From contig JAGBFE010000022.1 of NCBI GenBank assembly GCA_018109965.1, positions 1 to 5,776 on the forward strand: a DNA stretch of 5,776 nucleotides, read 5' to 3'. This document shows, piece after piece, positions 5,602 to 5,776 of the stretch. This stretch comes from Oscillospiraceae bacterium. GTDB taxonomy: Bacteria > Bacillota_A > Clostridia > Oscillospirales > Ruminococcaceae. The position numbers were made by a program, and so were the translations under genes. The notes under the pieces were generated by a model, which was not told where the DNA came from, ran no database searches, and worked only from the letters and a program-made list of their open reading frames with translations. The number at the start of each line of letters is the position of its first letter. Positions within the stretch are counted from its first letter, which is position 1.

Positions 5602-5776
5602 ATGAAAAATACAAATTATGGTTATATTCGCGTTTCTTCGAAAGATCAGAATGAACTCAGGCAAATTATTGCTATGGATGAGTGGGGAGTAGAAAATGAA
5701 AATATTTTTATTGACCATCAAAGCGGTAAAAATTTCAACAGACCTCAATATCAAAAAATGTTAAAAAAGGTTAAAA
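5602..5776 (+). CDS. Serine recombinase / resolvase, N-terminal part (cut by window edge)
   Basis: The first 58 codons of a resolvase/invertase-family site-specific recombinase; the frame remains open at the right edge. The N-terminus GYIRVSSKDQNE carries the catalytic Ser12 (YxRVS motif) with Arg10, and residues 36-50 (FIDHQSGKNFNRPQY) match the typical D-x-x-SG-x-x-x-x-RP segment of the catalytic domain. The full-length small resolvases of Firmicutes with this style of N-terminus are about 190-210 residues with a C-terminal HTH, so most of the protein lies outside. GGAGG (5592-5596), 5 bases before the ATG at 5602, supports the start. The visible part is about 30% GC, lower than the upstream operon, consistent with a mobile element, plasmid-type or phage-type origin beginning in the spacer after 5467. 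Whether it is a resolvase, invertase or element integrase helper cannot be told from this fragment. Confidence 0.88.
   Translation, partial: MKNTNYGYIRVSSKDQNELRQIIAMDEWGVENENIFIDHQSGKNFNRPQYQKMLKKVK

Noticed and set aside
5563..5754. 63-codon minus-strand frame opposite the recombinase start
   Set aside because: The plus strand carries the clear YxRVS recombinase motif and a strong ribosome binding site; the antisense frame only reflects A+T-rich sequence.
1..5776. tRNA, rRNA, CRISPR array, riboswitch or complete insertion sequence
   Set aside because: No repeat-spacer pattern, no cloverleaf or rRNA-like stretch, and no transposase with terminal inverted repeats was seen by eye; the only gaps over 150 bp (1001-1209 and 5410-5601) are explained by promoters, repeats and the terminator.

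Overview
The window looks like a chromosomal piece of a low-GC Firmicute, most likely a gut-type clostridium (Oscillospiraceae/Ruminococcus-like; inferred from gene families and signals, not proven). The reasons are moderate A+T content, strong AGGAGG-type ribosome binding sites, short intergenic gaps, a clostridial-style galactokinase (GRTEICGNHTDH signature) and a DUF5058-type membrane protein. Tryptophan is TGG and the genes read normally with code 11.

Layout. Positions 1-1000 (minus strand) carry an AraC-family regulator and, overlapping its stop codon by ATGA, the first 52 codons of a lipoprotein that runs off the left edge. A 209-bp divergent intergenic region (1001-1209) holds a plausible promoter in each direction plus small repeats that could be operators. 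Positions 1210-5409 (plus strand) are four tightly packed genes with gaps of 15, 15 and 18 bp: a galactokinase-family kinase, two unrelated-looking multi-spanning membrane proteins (the first resembling DUF5058), and a membrane-anchored M20 zinc peptidase of the carboxypeptidase-S/PM20D1 type. A perfect hairpin flanked by A- and T-tracts (5428-5467) ends the operon. Beyond it, after an A+T-rich spacer with an 11-bp direct repeat, begins a small serine recombinase (5602 onward), cut by the right edge. Its sequence is only about 30% GC, clearly lower than the operon.

How the genes may work together. The AraC protein has a sugar-sensing cupin architecture and is divergent from the operon, so it probably controls it. 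The two membrane proteins are good candidates for a two-subunit transporter feeding the peptidase, which is predicted to split an N-blocked or dipeptide-like substrate. The kinase belongs to the galactokinase family but replaces the sugar-contacting Glu with Asn, and no galT or galE is next to it. Whether the kinase and the peptidase work on one substrate (for example a sugar-amino acid conjugate) or are merely co-transcribed is open; this is the most interesting question in the window.
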